A stretch of 64,000 nt of DNA from Geodermatophilaceae bacterium NBWT11 (GTDB lineage: Bacteria; Actinomycetota; Actinomycetes; Mycobacteriales; Geodermatophilaceae): NCBI GenBank assembly GCA_014218215.1, contig CP043652.1, forward strand, positions 2,914,001 through 2,978,000. The letters are read 5' to 3'. Each line of letters opens with the position of its first letter. Positions within the stretch are counted from its first letter, which is position 1. Below the pieces are notes generated by a model that was not told the origin of the DNA, did not search any database, and saw only the letters and a program-made list of their open reading frames with translations. Below, piece by piece: positions 18,316 to 28,866 of this stretch. Position numbers and translations under genes: made by a program.

Positions 18316-18330
18316 GCGTGGTCCCCCCCG

Positions 18331-18413
18331 GCGTCGATCAGGTGGGACGATCACCGTGCGTCCTCAGCCACCGACGCCGGTGGAGGAGGACGCACCCTGG
18401 TCGTCGGAGCTGA

Positions 18414-18421
<8 letters not shown>
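18331..18421. repeat. 91-bp palindromic intergenic element, copy 1
   Basis: A long imperfect inverted repeat. The outer arms begin and end with GCGTYGATCA / TGATCAACGC, the inner arms are GTGCGTCCTC / GAGGACGCAC, and the centre is CCACCGACGCCGGTGG. A second copy with about 88% identity lies at 30131-30221. The stop codon of the FprA-type gene is inside its right arm. It can fold into a terminator for both flanking convergent genes. Confidence 0.85.
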
Positions 18422-19796
<1,375 letters not shown>

Positions 19797-19856
19797 CCTG
19801 ACCCCGCCGGTGCGGTCTGCACCAGGCCAGCACCCCCGTCTCCTGGAGGACCACCC

Positions 19857-20168
19857 GTGTCGGTCACCGTCATCGCCACCATCACGCCGAGGCCCGAGCG
19901 GTTCGACGCCGTGCGGGAGGCCTTCGAGCAGGTGGTCCCGCTGGTGCACGAGGAGCCGGGGTGCGAGCTCTACGCGCTGTACGCCAGCAAGACCGTGCTC
20001 GTCATGGTCGAGCGCTGGGCCGACGCCGCGGCGCTGAACGCCCACGGGGGCGGCGCGACCTTCACCGGGCTGGCCGCGCGGGTGCAGGACGACCTGGCCG
20101 CGCCGTTCGACGTGCAGGTGGTGCGCCCGGTCCCCGCCGGCGATCCCGCCAAGGGCCAGCTGGCCTGA
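19857..20168 (+). CDS. Antibiotic biosynthesis monooxygenase-domain protein (putative quinol monooxygenase)
   Basis: A 103-residue protein of the dimeric ferredoxin-like ABM fold. The sequence (VIATITPRPERFDAVREAF, then HEEPGCELYALY, then VMVERWAD) matches the YgiN-like group. Members oxidise quinols or aromatic rings without a cofactor, but many have no known activity. GTG start with a GGAGG ribosome site 8 nt upstream. Divergent from fprA; the next gene converges only 4 bp away. Confidence 0.82.
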   Translation: MSVTVIATITPRPERFDAVREAFEQVVPLVHEEPGCELYALYASKTVLVMVERWADAAALNAHGGGATFTGLAARVQDDLAAPFDVQVVRPVPAGDPAKGQLA

Positions 20169-20172
20169 GGGC

Positions 20173-20979
20173 TCAGACCGCCTGACAGGTCGGGCACCAG
20201 AACAGGTTGCGGCCGACCATCACCTCGGTCGCGATCGGTGTCCCGCACCAGCGGCAGGGCTGGCCGGTGCGCCGGTACACGTAGGAGGCGTCGCCCCGGG
20301 TCGGGGTGCCGCGCTTCTTCGTCCGGTCCTCCGGGCGGGTCGTGACGATGCGGCCCGAGCGCACGCCGGCCTTCATCAGCGTGACGAGGTCGGCCCACAT
20401 CGCCGTCCAGGTCTCGTGGTCGATCTGCTTGCCCGGCCGGAACGGCGACACGTGGTGCCGGAAGAGCAGCTCGGCCCGGTAGACGTTGCCGACACCGGCG
20501 AGCACGGCCTGGTCCATCAGCAGCGCGCCGATGGTCACCCGGCTGCGCGAGATGCGGGCGTACGCCTTCTCCGGGTCGGACCTGCGCAGCGGGTCCGGAC
20601 CCAGCCGGTCCAGGATCAGCTGCACCTCGCCGTCGGTGATCAGTTCGCAGGCGGTCGCCCCGCGCAGGTCGGTCCAGACGCCCTCGCCGTCGTCCCCGGG
20701 GCCCTCCCAGCGCATCCGGAGCGCGCCGCGCGGCTCGGGCGGCAGGCCGGTGCCGGTCGTGTACTTGCCGTACAGACCCAGGTGCACGTGGACGACGTCG
20801 GGGCCGAACGCGGCGAACAGGTGCTTGCCCCAGCTGGTGACCTCGTCGAGCACCCGCCCGTCGACGAGCTCGGCCTCGGAGGCGAAGCGGCCCTGCGGGC
20901 TGGTGACGTGCACCTCGCGCCCGGCGAAGGCGCGGTGCTGGTCCCGGGCCAGGCGGAACAGGGTGTGGCCCTCAGGCAC
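20173..20979 (-). CDS. nei: Fpg/Nei family DNA glycosylase/AP lyase (Nei-like)
   Basis: A 268-residue base-excision repair enzyme. After the start codon the chain is PEGHTLFRLA: Pro2 is the Schiff-base nucleophile and Glu3 the catalytic acid, and the PEGHT form points to endonuclease VIII (Nei), which removes oxidised pyrimidines, rather than Fpg (PELPE). The helix-two-turn-helix region contains VLAGVGNVYRAE, and a C-terminal zinc finger has CRWCG and CPTC. Cleaved Met is implied by chemistry. GTG start with GGGAGG about 11 nt upstream. Confidence 0.93.
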   Translation of the reverse strand: MPEGHTLFRLARDQHRAFAGREVHVTSPQGRFASEAELVDGRVLDEVTSWGKHLFAAFGPDVVHVHLGLYGKYTTGTGLPPEPRGALRMRWEGPGDDGEGVWTDLRGATACELITDGEVQLILDRLGPDPLRRSDPEKAYARISRSRVTIGALLMDQAVLAGVGNVYRAELLFRHHVSPFRPGKQIDHETWTAMWADLVTLMKAGVRSGRIVTTRPEDRTKKRGTPTRGDASYVYRRTGQPCRWCGTPIATEVMVGRNLFWCPTCQAV

Positions 20980-21034
20980 GTGCGCTCACACCTCCCAGTC
21001 TGAGGGTTCTGCCGGGCCGGGGCAGGATCGGGGC

Positions 21035-21871
21035 ATGACCGTCACCCCCGCCCTCGCCCGCCGCGCCTGGGGCTCGCTGGAGACCCTGCACGTGGTCGGC
21101 TTCTTCGCCCCCGAGGTGAACGAGGCCTACGACCGGTTCGGCGTCCCCGCGACCCGGGCCGGCTACTTCGCCGCCCGCGGCTCGGCCTTCGGCCCCTGCG
21201 GCCCCGAGCTCGTCGTCGCCACCTTCTACGTGTTCGCCCCGTCGCTGGTGTCCGCCGCCGTCCCGGCCGTGTGGGGGGCCGGCACGCCCGAGCAGTGGGC
21301 CGCGGCCCGGGCCGACGGCGTCGCCACCCGGCTGCACGACGTGCTCGGCGAGCCCGACGTCGCCGAGGCCGTCGAGCTGGCCCGGGAGGCCTGCGCGGGG
21401 CTGTCCGCCGCCGGGCGCCCGGTCTACGGGGCGTGGTCGGCCCAGCCGTGGCCGGAGGACCCGCTCATGCAGCTCTGGCACGCCGGGCTGCTGCTGCGTG
21501 AGCACCGCGGCGACGGGCACGTCACCGCGCTGCTGTCCTCGGGTCTGGACCCGGTCGAGGCGCTGGTCACCGGTGGGCTGGCCTCGAACTCGCTGGAGTT
21601 CGTCCGCACCACCCGCGGCTGGAGCGACGAGGAGTGGACCGCCGGCACCGAGCGGCTGCGGGCCCGCGGCCTGGTCGGGGACGACGGCCTGACCGACGCC
21701 GGGAAGGCCCTGCGGGACGACGTCGAGACCGTCACCGACTTCCTCGCCGTGGACGGCTGGGCGCACCTGGGCGCGGAGGGGACGGAGCGGCTGGTCGAGA
21801 TGGTCACCCCGCTGCGCGAGCGGGTGCTCGACGCCGGCGTCCTGCCCGACTGGATCCGCTCCCGCGGCTGA
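21035..21871 (+). CDS. SCO6745/SalK-like family protein of unknown function
   Basis: A 278-residue soluble protein. Its start (RRAWGSLETLHVVGFFAPEVNEAY) and a later AWSAQPWPEDPLMQLWHAGLLLREHRGDGH resemble a conserved actinobacterial family recalled as SCO6745/SalK-like; the biochemical role is not known. The C-terminal third contains a winged-helix-like stretch (SDEEWTAGTERLRARGLV ... LTDAGKALRDDVE), reminiscent of MarR-type DNA-binding domains. No ribosome site; a -10-like CAGGAT is 6 nt before the ATG, suggesting a leaderless message. It is divergent from nei. Confidence 0.72.
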   Translation: MTVTPALARRAWGSLETLHVVGFFAPEVNEAYDRFGVPATRAGYFAARGSAFGPCGPELVVATFYVFAPSLVSAAVPAVWGAGTPEQWAAARADGVATRLHDVLGEPDVAEAVELAREACAGLSAAGRPVYGAWSAQPWPEDPLMQLWHAGLLLREHRGDGHVTALLSSGLDPVEALVTGGLASNSLEFVRTTRGWSDEEWTAGTERLRARGLVGDDGLTDAGKALRDDVETVTDFLAVDGWAHLGAEGTERLVEMVTPLRERVLDAGVLPDWIRSRG

Positions 21872-21982
21872 GGCCCGGGCCCCGGGTGTGCCGAGCGACA
21901 AGGGCACGGCACGCAGGGCCAAGACCGCCGTCGCCCCGCCGGGCAGGCTCGCCGTGAGGACAGCGTGGAGGGAGGGGACGCC

Positions 21983-22426
21983 GTGACCGGACCGTGCCGG
22001 GGGACGACGACGCACGGCGTGCCCGTGTCGGAGGCGGCGCTGTCCGCACCCCGCACCAGCCCCCCGGACACCACCGTGGGTCAGGCGCGGGCCCTCTTCG
22101 ACGACGACCACCTGCACGCCCTGCTCGTCGTCGACGGGGGCCGGCTGCTCGCCGTCGTCGAGCGCGAGGACCTGGTCGGTGCCGCGGCGGACACCCCGGT
22201 CGGCGGGCTGGGCCGGCTCCGGGGACGCACGGTGTGCCCGGCCGCCGACCTCGGGCGCACCCACGCGCACCTGCTGGCCCAGGGCCGCCGCCGGCTCGCC
22301 GTCGTCGACGCCGAGGGCCGGCTGGTGGGTCTGCTGTGCCTCAAGCGCAGCGGTCTCGGGTTCTGCAGCGACGCCGACGTCCGGGCCCGGGCCGAGGAGC
22401 GGGAGGTGCTGGCGCTGGCCTCGTGA
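21983..22426 (+). CDS. CBS-domain protein
   Basis: A 147-residue protein with two CBS-like halves (SPPDTTVGQARALFDDDHLHALLVVD, and a second ending in RRRLAVVDAEGRLVGLLCLKR), which together would form a Bateman module that senses adenine nucleotides. There is no catalytic partner domain, as in stand-alone stress or dormancy-linked CBS proteins. The GTG at 21983 was chosen for its GGAGGGG ribosome site; an in-frame GTG at 21965 would add six residues but lacks one. No operon partner is evident. Confidence 0.75.
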   Translation: MTGPCRGTTTHGVPVSEAALSAPRTSPPDTTVGQARALFDDDHLHALLVVDGGRLLAVVEREDLVGAAADTPVGGLGRLRGRTVCPAADLGRTHAHLLAQGRRRLAVVDAEGRLVGLLCLKRSGLGFCSDADVRARAEEREVLALAS

Positions 22427-22481
22427 GACGCCGGACACGTCCGCGTAGTGACAGCGTGATGTTCGTGGGCCACGATCGGGC

Positions 22482-23426
22482 ATGGCCATCACCACCATCG
22501 ACACGTCGACGGTGGCCGGCCCGGACCGGGCGGAGTTCTGGCGCGAGGCGGTCTGCGACCAGTTCGTGACCCTCGACGTCCGCCCGCTGGAGGACGTGCC
22601 CAGCCGGGGGCGGGTGACGGCGGCGGACGTGGGGGACACCCTGGTCCGCAAGATCGAGGCCGGTCCGCACCGCTTCGCCCGCACCGAGAACCTGGTCCGG
22701 CGGGCCGACGAGGACTACCTGCAGATCGCGCTGGCCCGGCAGGGCACCACGCTGGTCGTCCAGGACGGCCGGGAGGCGGTCATCGGGCCCGGGGACTTCG
22801 TGCTCTACGACAGCAGCCGGCCCTTCGTCTTCGAGACCACCGGCTCGTTCGCCTACTCGGTGTGCCTGCACCCCAAGCGGCTGCTGCCGCTGTCGGCCGC
22901 CGAGATGGCCCGGGCCACCGCCGTCCGGTTCGACGGCCGCTTCGGCGTCGCCGCCACGGTCCCGCCCTTCCTCTCCGCGCTGCACCGGCTGGACGGCGAC
23001 GAGCTGGCCGGGCCGGTCGCGGCGGCGATGGCGCAGACCGTGGGCGACCTGATCGTGGCGCTGGTGCGCAGCGAGGCACCGGCCGCCCGCAGCACCGACC
23101 TGCACCTGCACCGGGCCGAGCGGTTCGTCGAGCAGCACCTCGGCGAGGCCGAGCTGACCCCCCAGGACATCGCCGACGCCTGCGCCATCTCGCTGAGCTA
23201 CCTCAACCGGGTCTTCCGGGCCTCGGGGACGACCGTGGTCGAGCACCTGCGGGAGCAGCGGCTGCAGCGCTGCTGGCGCGCCCTGGTCGACCCCGCCGCA
23301 GCGGCGCTGCCCATCGGGGCGGTCGCCGCCCGGCACGGGCTGCCCGACCACGCGCACTTCTGCCGGGTGTTCCGCGCCCGGTTCGGCATGACCCCCAGCG
23401 CCCGCCGGGCCCAGCTCGGCGGCTGA
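22482..23426 (+). CDS. AraC family transcriptional regulator
   Basis: A 314-residue activator with an N-terminal cupin-like sensor of the AraC_binding_2 type (NphR/FeaR style, with WREAVCDQFVTLDVRP near the start) and a C-terminal double helix-turn-helix. LTPQDIADACAISLSYLNRVFRA is the first HTH, and GLPDHAHFCRVFRARFGMTPS is the second, conserved one. Relatives control catabolism of aromatic or amine compounds. A -10-like CACGAT is 5 nt before the ATG. The convergent acyl-CoA synthetase gene ends 14 bp downstream and might be related in function, but that is a guess. Confidence 0.88.
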   Translation: MAITTIDTSTVAGPDRAEFWREAVCDQFVTLDVRPLEDVPSRGRVTAADVGDTLVRKIEAGPHRFARTENLVRRADEDYLQIALARQGTTLVVQDGREAVIGPGDFVLYDSSRPFVFETTGSFAYSVCLHPKRLLPLSAAEMARATAVRFDGRFGVAATVPPFLSALHRLDGDELAGPVAAAMAQTVGDLIVALVRSEAPAARSTDLHLHRAERFVEQHLGEAELTPQDIADACAISLSYLNRVFRASGTTVVEHLREQRLQRCWRALVDPAAAALPIGAVAARHGLPDHAHFCRVFRARFGMTPSARRAQLGG

Positions 23427-23440
23427 GCCCGGCGGTCTCC

Positions 23441-25132
23441 TCAGCCGCGCAGGTCGGGGAAGTCGGTGTCGCTGTACTCCGTGGACCCGCCGTCGCCGGC
23501 CTCCTCGCGCCGGCGCAGCTCGACCCGGCGGATCTTGCCGCTGATGGTCTTGGGCAGCTCGTAGAACTCGATCTTGCGGACCCGCAGGAACGGGGCCAGG
23601 TTCGCCCGGGCGTGGGCCAGGATGGACCGGGCGGTCTCCGCGGTGGGCTCGTGGCCGGCGGCCAGGGCGATGTAGGCCTTGGGGACGGCGGCGCGCACCG
23701 GGTCCGGGGCGGGGACGACGGCGGCCTCGGCGACGGCGGGGTGCTCGATGAGCACGCTCTCCAGCTCGAACGGGCTGATCTTGTAGTCGCTGGCCTTGAA
23801 GACGTCGTCGGTGCGCCCGACGTAGGTGATGTAGCCCTCGGCGTCCTGGGTCGCGACGTCCCCGGTGTGGTAGTACCCGCCGGCCATGGCGTCGGCGTTG
23901 CGCTGCGGGTCGCCGGCGTACCCGGTCATCAGCGGCAGCGGGTGGGCCGACAGGTCCAGGCAGATCTCGCCCTCGTCACCGACCTCGCCGGTGACCGGGT
24001 CGACCAGCACCACCGGGCAGCCCGGCAGTGGCCGGCCCATCGAGCCGGGCTTGACCGGGGAGCCGGGGGTGTTGCCGACCACGGCGGTCATCTCGGTCTG
24101 CCCGAACCCGTCGCGCAGGGTCAGTCCCCAGGCCCTCTCCACCTGGGAGATCACCTCGGGGTTGAGCGGTTCACCGGCCGCGATGACCTCGCGCAGGGAG
24201 CCCGGGCCGCCGGAGAGGTCGGCCTGGATCAGCATCCGCCACACCGTCGGCGGGGCGCAGAACGTGGTGATCCCGGCCGAGCGGATCCGCTCCAGCAGCG
24301 CGGGGGCGTCGAAGCGGGCGTAGTTGTAGAGGTAGATCGTGGCGCCGGTGATCCACGGGGCGAAGAAGCAGGACCAGGCGTGCTTGGCCCAGCCCGGTGA
24401 GCTGATGTTCAGGTGCACGTCGCCGGGCTGCAGGCCCAGCCAGTACACCGTCGACAGGTGCCCGAGCGGGTAGCTCACCTGGGTGTGCTCGACCAGCTTG
24501 GGCCGCGACGTCGTCCCCGAGGTGAAGTACAGCAGCAGCGGGTCGCCCGGGGCCGTCCCCGGGTGCTCGACCGGGCCGTCATCGGCACCGTCGGCCTCGG
24601 CGTAGGACAGCCAGCCCTCCACCGGGTCGCCGACCGCGATCCGGGTGTAGTCGCCCGGGACGTCGGCGAACTTGGCGGCGTCGGCGGCGTTCGCGACCAC
24701 GTGCGCGGCACCCCCGCGCTCGATCCGGTCGACCAGGTCCGCCGGGCCCAGCGCCGTCGTCGTCGGCATGATCACCGCGCCGAGCTTCATCACCGCCAGC
24801 ATCGACTCCCACAGCTGCACCTGGTTGCCCAGCATGAGCACCACCCGGTCACCCCGGCCGACGCCCACCGAGGAGAGCCAGCGGGCCACCTGGTCCGAGC
24901 GGCGGACCATCTCGGCGAAGGACCACCGCGCCTCGCTGCCGTCGGCCTCGGCGATCCACAGCGCGGTGCCCTGGTCCTGGCGGGCGTAGGCGTCGAACCA
25001 GTCGTGCGCCCAGTTGAAGCGCTCGCCCAGGTCGGGCCAGGCGAACTCCTCGACGGCGCGCGCGTGCTCACCCCGCAACGCCAGCAGCTGGTCCCGGGCG
25101 GCCCGGTAGGTCTCGGTGGCCGTGCTCGTCAT
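23441..25132 (-). CDS. Acyl-CoA synthetase (AMP-forming, medium-chain AcsM-like)
   Basis: A 563-residue adenylate-forming enzyme (ANL superfamily) making acyl-CoA from a carboxylic acid, ATP and CoA. The P-loop YFTSGTTSRPK lies near residue 206, the GFGQTEMT motif mid-protein, YHTGDVA and GRTDDVFKASDYKISPFE follow, and the catalytic Lys is in KTISGKIRR near the C-terminus. The overall pattern (FNWAHDWFD start, SPGWAKHAW) is that of acetyl/propionyl/medium-chain synthetases such as AcsM. A strong GAGGAGGAG ribosome site lies just before the ATG. The molybdopterin enzyme gene lies 66 bp upstream on the same strand and could share a transcript. Confidence 0.9.
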   Translation of the reverse strand: MTSTATETYRAARDQLLALRGEHARAVEEFAWPDLGERFNWAHDWFDAYARQDQGTALWIAEADGSEARWSFAEMVRRSDQVARWLSSVGVGRGDRVVLMLGNQVQLWESMLAVMKLGAVIMPTTTALGPADLVDRIERGGAAHVVANAADAAKFADVPGDYTRIAVGDPVEGWLSYAEADGADDGPVEHPGTAPGDPLLLYFTSGTTSRPKLVEHTQVSYPLGHLSTVYWLGLQPGDVHLNISSPGWAKHAWSCFFAPWITGATIYLYNYARFDAPALLERIRSAGITTFCAPPTVWRMLIQADLSGGPGSLREVIAAGEPLNPEVISQVERAWGLTLRDGFGQTEMTAVVGNTPGSPVKPGSMGRPLPGCPVVLVDPVTGEVGDEGEICLDLSAHPLPLMTGYAGDPQRNADAMAGGYYHTGDVATQDAEGYITYVGRTDDVFKASDYKISPFELESVLIEHPAVAEAAVVPAPDPVRAAVPKAYIALAAGHEPTAETARSILAHARANLAPFLRVRKIEFYELPKTISGKIRRVELRRREEAGDGGSTEYSDTDFPDLRG

Positions 25133-25198
25133 GCGGCTCCTCCTCGGTGAGGTGCGTCGGTCAGGGGTCCATCGTGCACCGCGCCCCCACCCGGCGGC

Positions 25199-27358
25199 TC
25201 AGGCGATCTCGACCTCCACCAGGGTGTCGGAGAACGTCGGGGCGTTGCCCAGGTCGGCGAACGCGGTCGGGTTCACCGCGGCGAGCGTGGCGCCGGCCCG
25301 GCTGTGCTTGCGCCACGAGCCCATCGCGCTGACCACCACCCCGGGCAGCAGGGTGCGGTCGAGCTTGGCGACCACGGTGAACCGGCCGCGGTCGTTGAAC
25401 ACCTGCACCTGGGCGCCGTCGGTGATGCCGCGGGCGGCCGCGTCGTCGGGGTGCAGGACGAGGGTGGCCTCCTTCTGCACCTTCCGGTGGAACTCGTGGT
25501 TGCCGAAGCTGGAGTTCAGGTAGGCGTGCGACTTGGGCGTCAGCAGGTTCAGCGGGTACCTGGTCGACAGCGACGGGTCGCCGGCGGCGTTCTCCCGCGG
25601 CGGGATGTAGTGCGGCAACGGGTCGACGGCCTGCCCGGGCTGGTGGTCGTTCGAGCCCTGCCGGAACAGCGGGACGACGAAGTTCCCGCCGGCCGCCGCG
25701 GAGGCGAGGAACTCGACCTTGCCCGACGCGGTCGGGAAGCCGCCCTCGGCGTGCGGGGCGTACGCGTCGGGCGAGGGCACGTTGAGCCGCATCCAGCCGA
25801 GCTCCTGCAGCTTCTCGACGGTGATGCCCTGCATGTGCGGGTGCGACCAGTCGAAGGCCTCGGCGATCATCTCGGCGTCGGTGCGCCGGAAGACCGGGTC
25901 GTCGAAGCCCATCGCCGCGGCCAGCCGCCGGAACACCTCGGTGTTGGGCACCGCCTCGCCCAGCGGCTCGATCGAGCGGTGGTTGTAGGTCACGAACAGG
26001 TGGCCCCAGCTGAACATGACGTCGTCCTGCTCGAGCTGGGTGGTCGCCGGCAGCACGATGTCGGCGTAGTCCGCGGTGTCGGTCATGAACTGCTCGCTGA
26101 CCACGGTGAACAGGTCCTCGCGCTGTAGCCCGGCGATCAGCTTGTCCTGGTCGGGGCAGACCACGACCGGGTTGGAGTTGTAGACGAACAACGCCTTCAG
26201 CGGTGGTCCGTCCAGCTCGCCGGCCAGGGCCGAGCCCAGCCGGAACTGGTTCACCACGCGGGTGCCGGGGGTGAGCATCTCCGGGTGCATGAACGCACCC
26301 CAGTTGACCGGGAAGGCCCACAGCGGGAGCTGCAGGATGCCGCCGCCGGGCTTGCGCCACGCGCCGACCAGGCCGGGCAGGCAGGACAGCGCGCGGACCG
26401 CCTGGCCGCCGCCGGCGTGCCGCTCGACGGCGACCCCGATCCGGATGACCGAGGGCTGGGCGGTCGCGTACTCCCGGGCCAGGGTGCGGATGGTCTCGGC
26501 CGGGACGCCGGTCTCGCCCTCGGCCCACTCCGGGGTGTACTGCTCCACGCGCTCGGCGAACTCGGGGTAGCCGACGGTGAAGTGCTCGACGTAGTCGTCG
26601 TCGGTCAGCCCCTCGGCGATGACCACGTGCGCCATGGCCAGCGCGAGGGCGCCGTCGGTGCCCGGGCGCAGCGCGATGTGCTGGTCGGCGGCGGCCGCCG
26701 TCCGGGTCTTCACCGGGTCGACCACGACGACCTTGGCGCCGCGCTTGCGCGCCTCGGTGATGTAGGGCCACAGGTGCAGGTTCGTGCTCTGCACGTTGCA
26801 GGCCCAGATCAGGATGAACCGGGAGTGCACCAGGCTCTCGGGGTCCACCCCGGCGGTGTCGCCGATCGTCATCGCGTAGGCGGTGCAGGAGCCGGAGTCG
26901 CAGTAGGTGCGCTCGGCGACCGTGGCACCGAGCTTCGCGAAGAACGGGTCGCCCACGTTGAGGCCGTTGAGGATGCCCTGGGTGCCGAGGTAGCTGACCG
27001 GCATGACCGACTCGGGCCCGAACTCGGCGACGGTGTCCTCCAGCCGGGTGGCGATCTCGGCGATCGCGTCGTCCCAGCTGATCCGCTCGAACTGGCCGCT
27101 GCCCTTCGGGCCGGTGCGGCGCATCGGGAACAGCACGCGGCCGGGGTCGTACACCCGGTCCAGGTAGTTGTTGACCTTCACGCACAGACCGCCGGCGGTG
27201 TACGGGTGGTCGGGGTCGCCGGCCACCTTCACGGCGCGGCCGTCCTCGACGGTCACCAGCATCGCGCAGGTGTCGGGGCAGTCGTGCGGACAGGCACCCC
27301 GGACGACGGACCTCGTGCCCGGCGTCGTCGTGGTGGGGTCTGGCGGCGCGATCGTCAT
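25199..27358 (-). CDS. Molybdopterin-dependent oxidoreductase (DMSO reductase family)
   Basis: A 719-residue enzyme with an N-terminal 4Fe-4S site Cys23-x3-Cys27-x3-Cys31-x27-Cys59, the layout of formate dehydrogenase/BisC-like members. Molybdopterin-binding segments include SYLGTQGILNGLNVGDPFF and a YCDSGSCTAY stretch that may supply the metal ligand, and a C-terminal dinucleotide-binding barrel (LLTPKSHAYLNSSFGNHEF). No Tat signal is visible, so it is probably cytoplasmic. No electron-transfer subunit gene is nearby. It starts at an ATG with GGAGG about 5 nt upstream; an upstream extension was rejected. The reaction (formate, thiosulfate, nitrate or sulfoxide) cannot be assigned. Confidence 0.87.
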   Translation of the reverse strand: MTIAPPDPTTTTPGTRSVVRGACPHDCPDTCAMLVTVEDGRAVKVAGDPDHPYTAGGLCVKVNNYLDRVYDPGRVLFPMRRTGPKGSGQFERISWDDAIAEIATRLEDTVAEFGPESVMPVSYLGTQGILNGLNVGDPFFAKLGATVAERTYCDSGSCTAYAMTIGDTAGVDPESLVHSRFILIWACNVQSTNLHLWPYITEARKRGAKVVVVDPVKTRTAAAADQHIALRPGTDGALALAMAHVVIAEGLTDDDYVEHFTVGYPEFAERVEQYTPEWAEGETGVPAETIRTLAREYATAQPSVIRIGVAVERHAGGGQAVRALSCLPGLVGAWRKPGGGILQLPLWAFPVNWGAFMHPEMLTPGTRVVNQFRLGSALAGELDGPPLKALFVYNSNPVVVCPDQDKLIAGLQREDLFTVVSEQFMTDTADYADIVLPATTQLEQDDVMFSWGHLFVTYNHRSIEPLGEAVPNTEVFRRLAAAMGFDDPVFRRTDAEMIAEAFDWSHPHMQGITVEKLQELGWMRLNVPSPDAYAPHAEGGFPTASGKVEFLASAAAGGNFVVPLFRQGSNDHQPGQAVDPLPHYIPPRENAAGDPSLSTRYPLNLLTPKSHAYLNSSFGNHEFHRKVQKEATLVLHPDDAAARGITDGAQVQVFNDRGRFTVVAKLDRTLLPGVVVSAMGSWRKHSRAGATLAAVNPTAFADLGNAPTFSDTLVEVEIA

Positions 27359-27473
27359 GGGGGCCTCCGAGCGTGGGCGGACCGTCGTGTCGTCGTCCAC
27401 CCTGTCGCCGGGCACCGCCCGGGTCTTGGCTCAGCTGACCCGCTCGTTGTCGCAGCGGGCACAGCCCCCGGCG

Positions 27474-28829
27474 CTACTTCCCGCGGGCCTTCGCGTAGCG
27501 GTCCAGGGCGACCTCGCGCTCGTGCTTGTGGTCCACCATGACCTCGGGGTAGCCCTCCGGGACGCCGTCCGGGGCCTTCCACGGCTCGTGCACGTGCTTG
27601 GCGTCCAGGTCGCGCAGCTCGGGGACCCAGCGGCGCACGTACTCGCCGTCCGGGTCGAACTTCTTGCCCTGGGTGACCGGGTTGAAGACCCGGAAGTAGG
27701 GCGCGGCGTCGGTGCCGGTGCCGGCGACCCACTGCCAGCCGTGGTTGTTGCTGGCCAGGTCGCCGTCGACCAGGTGCTGCATGAAGTACCGCGCGCCGCG
27801 AGTCCACTCCTGGTGCAGGTCCTTCACCAGGAAGCTGGCGGTGATCATCCGCATCCGGTTGTGCATCCAGCCCTGCGCCAGCAGCTGGCGCATCGCGGCG
27901 TCGACGGCGGGGAAGCCGGTGTGGCCGGTGGCCCAGGCCTCGAAGTCCTCGTCGGCGGCCTTCCCCGTCGCGTACGTCATGCCGGCGAGCTCGTCGTTGT
28001 AGTACTCACGGGCGGTCTCGGGCCGGTGCCACAGCACGTCGGCGTAGAACTCCCGCCAGCACAGCTCGGTGACGTAGGTGTCGACCCCGGCACCCTTCTG
28101 CCCGGACTCCGCGATGTCGTGCAGCAGGGTGCGCGGGTGGACGGTGCCGAAGTGCAGGTGCGCCGACATCCGGCTGGTGGTGTCCAGGTCGGGGCGGTCG
28201 CGCTGGTCGTCGTAGTCGGCGATCCGCTCGTCGAGGAACCGCTTCCACTGCTTCCGGGCCGCCTTCTCACCGGCTTCCAGCACCTCGGTGTCACCCAGGT
28301 CGGGGGCCTCGGGGAGGTCCTCGCTCTCGGCGTGCGCCCAGCTGACCTTCGTGGGCCGGGGCGCGGGGTCGGGCCAGCCGTGCTCGCGCCAGCGCCGGGA
28401 GAACGGGGTGAACACCTTGAAGGGGGTGTCGTCGTCCTTGGTGATCGTGCCCGGGGCGACGGCGTAGGCCGAGCCGGTGCGCACCAGCTCGACGTCACCG
28501 AGGGCCTTCTCCACGGCCCGGTCCCGCTTGCGGCCGTACGGGCCGGTGTCGCCGGCGACGTGCACGCTCTGCGCGCCCACCTCACGGGCCACGGCGGGGA
28601 CGACGTCCTCGGGCCTGCCGCGCCGGACCACCAGGCGCCCGTCGGTGGCCTCGTGCAGCTCGGCCAGGCAGCCGGCCAGGAAGTGCCGCCGCGGGTCGCC
28701 GGACTTCTCCCAGATCGCCGGGTCGAGGACGAACAGCGGGAGCACGTCGCCGACGTCGCGGGCGGCGAGGAGGGCGGGGTTGTCGGCGAGGCGGAGGTCG
28801 CGGCGGAACCAGGAGACGGCAGTCGGCAC
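27474..28829 (-). CDS. phr: Deoxyribodipyrimidine photolyase (class I CPD photolyase)
   Basis: A 451-residue light-driven enzyme that splits UV-made pyrimidine dimers. The N-terminal alpha/beta antenna domain opens with SWFRRDLRLADNPAL, and the C-terminal FAD domain carries TSRMSAHLHFG, TELCWREFY, GFPAVDAAMRQL, GWMHNRMRM and ASNNHGWQWVAGTGTD, all diagnostic. The GTG start has no ribosome site; a -10-like TACCGT lies 6 nt upstream on this strand, so the message may be leaderless. An acetyltransferase gene lies 37 bp upstream on the same strand. Confidence 0.95.
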   Translation of the reverse strand: MPTAVSWFRRDLRLADNPALLAARDVGDVLPLFVLDPAIWEKSGDPRRHFLAGCLAELHEATDGRLVVRRGRPEDVVPAVAREVGAQSVHVAGDTGPYGRKRDRAVEKALGDVELVRTGSAYAVAPGTITKDDDTPFKVFTPFSRRWREHGWPDPAPRPTKVSWAHAESEDLPEAPDLGDTEVLEAGEKAARKQWKRFLDERIADYDDQRDRPDLDTTSRMSAHLHFGTVHPRTLLHDIAESGQKGAGVDTYVTELCWREFYADVLWHRPETAREYYNDELAGMTYATGKAADEDFEAWATGHTGFPAVDAAMRQLLAQGWMHNRMRMITASFLVKDLHQEWTRGARYFMQHLVDGDLASNNHGWQWVAGTGTDAAPYFRVFNPVTQGKKFDPDGEYVRRWVPELRDLDAKHVHEPWKAPDGVPEGYPEVMVDHKHEREVALDRYAKARGK

Positions 28830-28866
28830 CGGTCGACGGTAAACGGCGGTTCCGGGCCCTGCCCGC

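Noticed and set aside
10753-18354. A 2533-codon open frame on the minus strand opposite the TIG-repeat gene
   Set aside because: It is the antisense shadow of a repetitive, GC-rich gene. The plus-strand frame has a signal peptide, ribosome site and sorting signal; the minus frame gives Arg/Gly/His-rich repeats without any domain.
27359-27473. Terminator after the photolyase gene
   Set aside because: Only a 6-bp stem (CCCGCT/AGCGGG) with a long loop is visible in the 115-bp gap, too weak to annotate.
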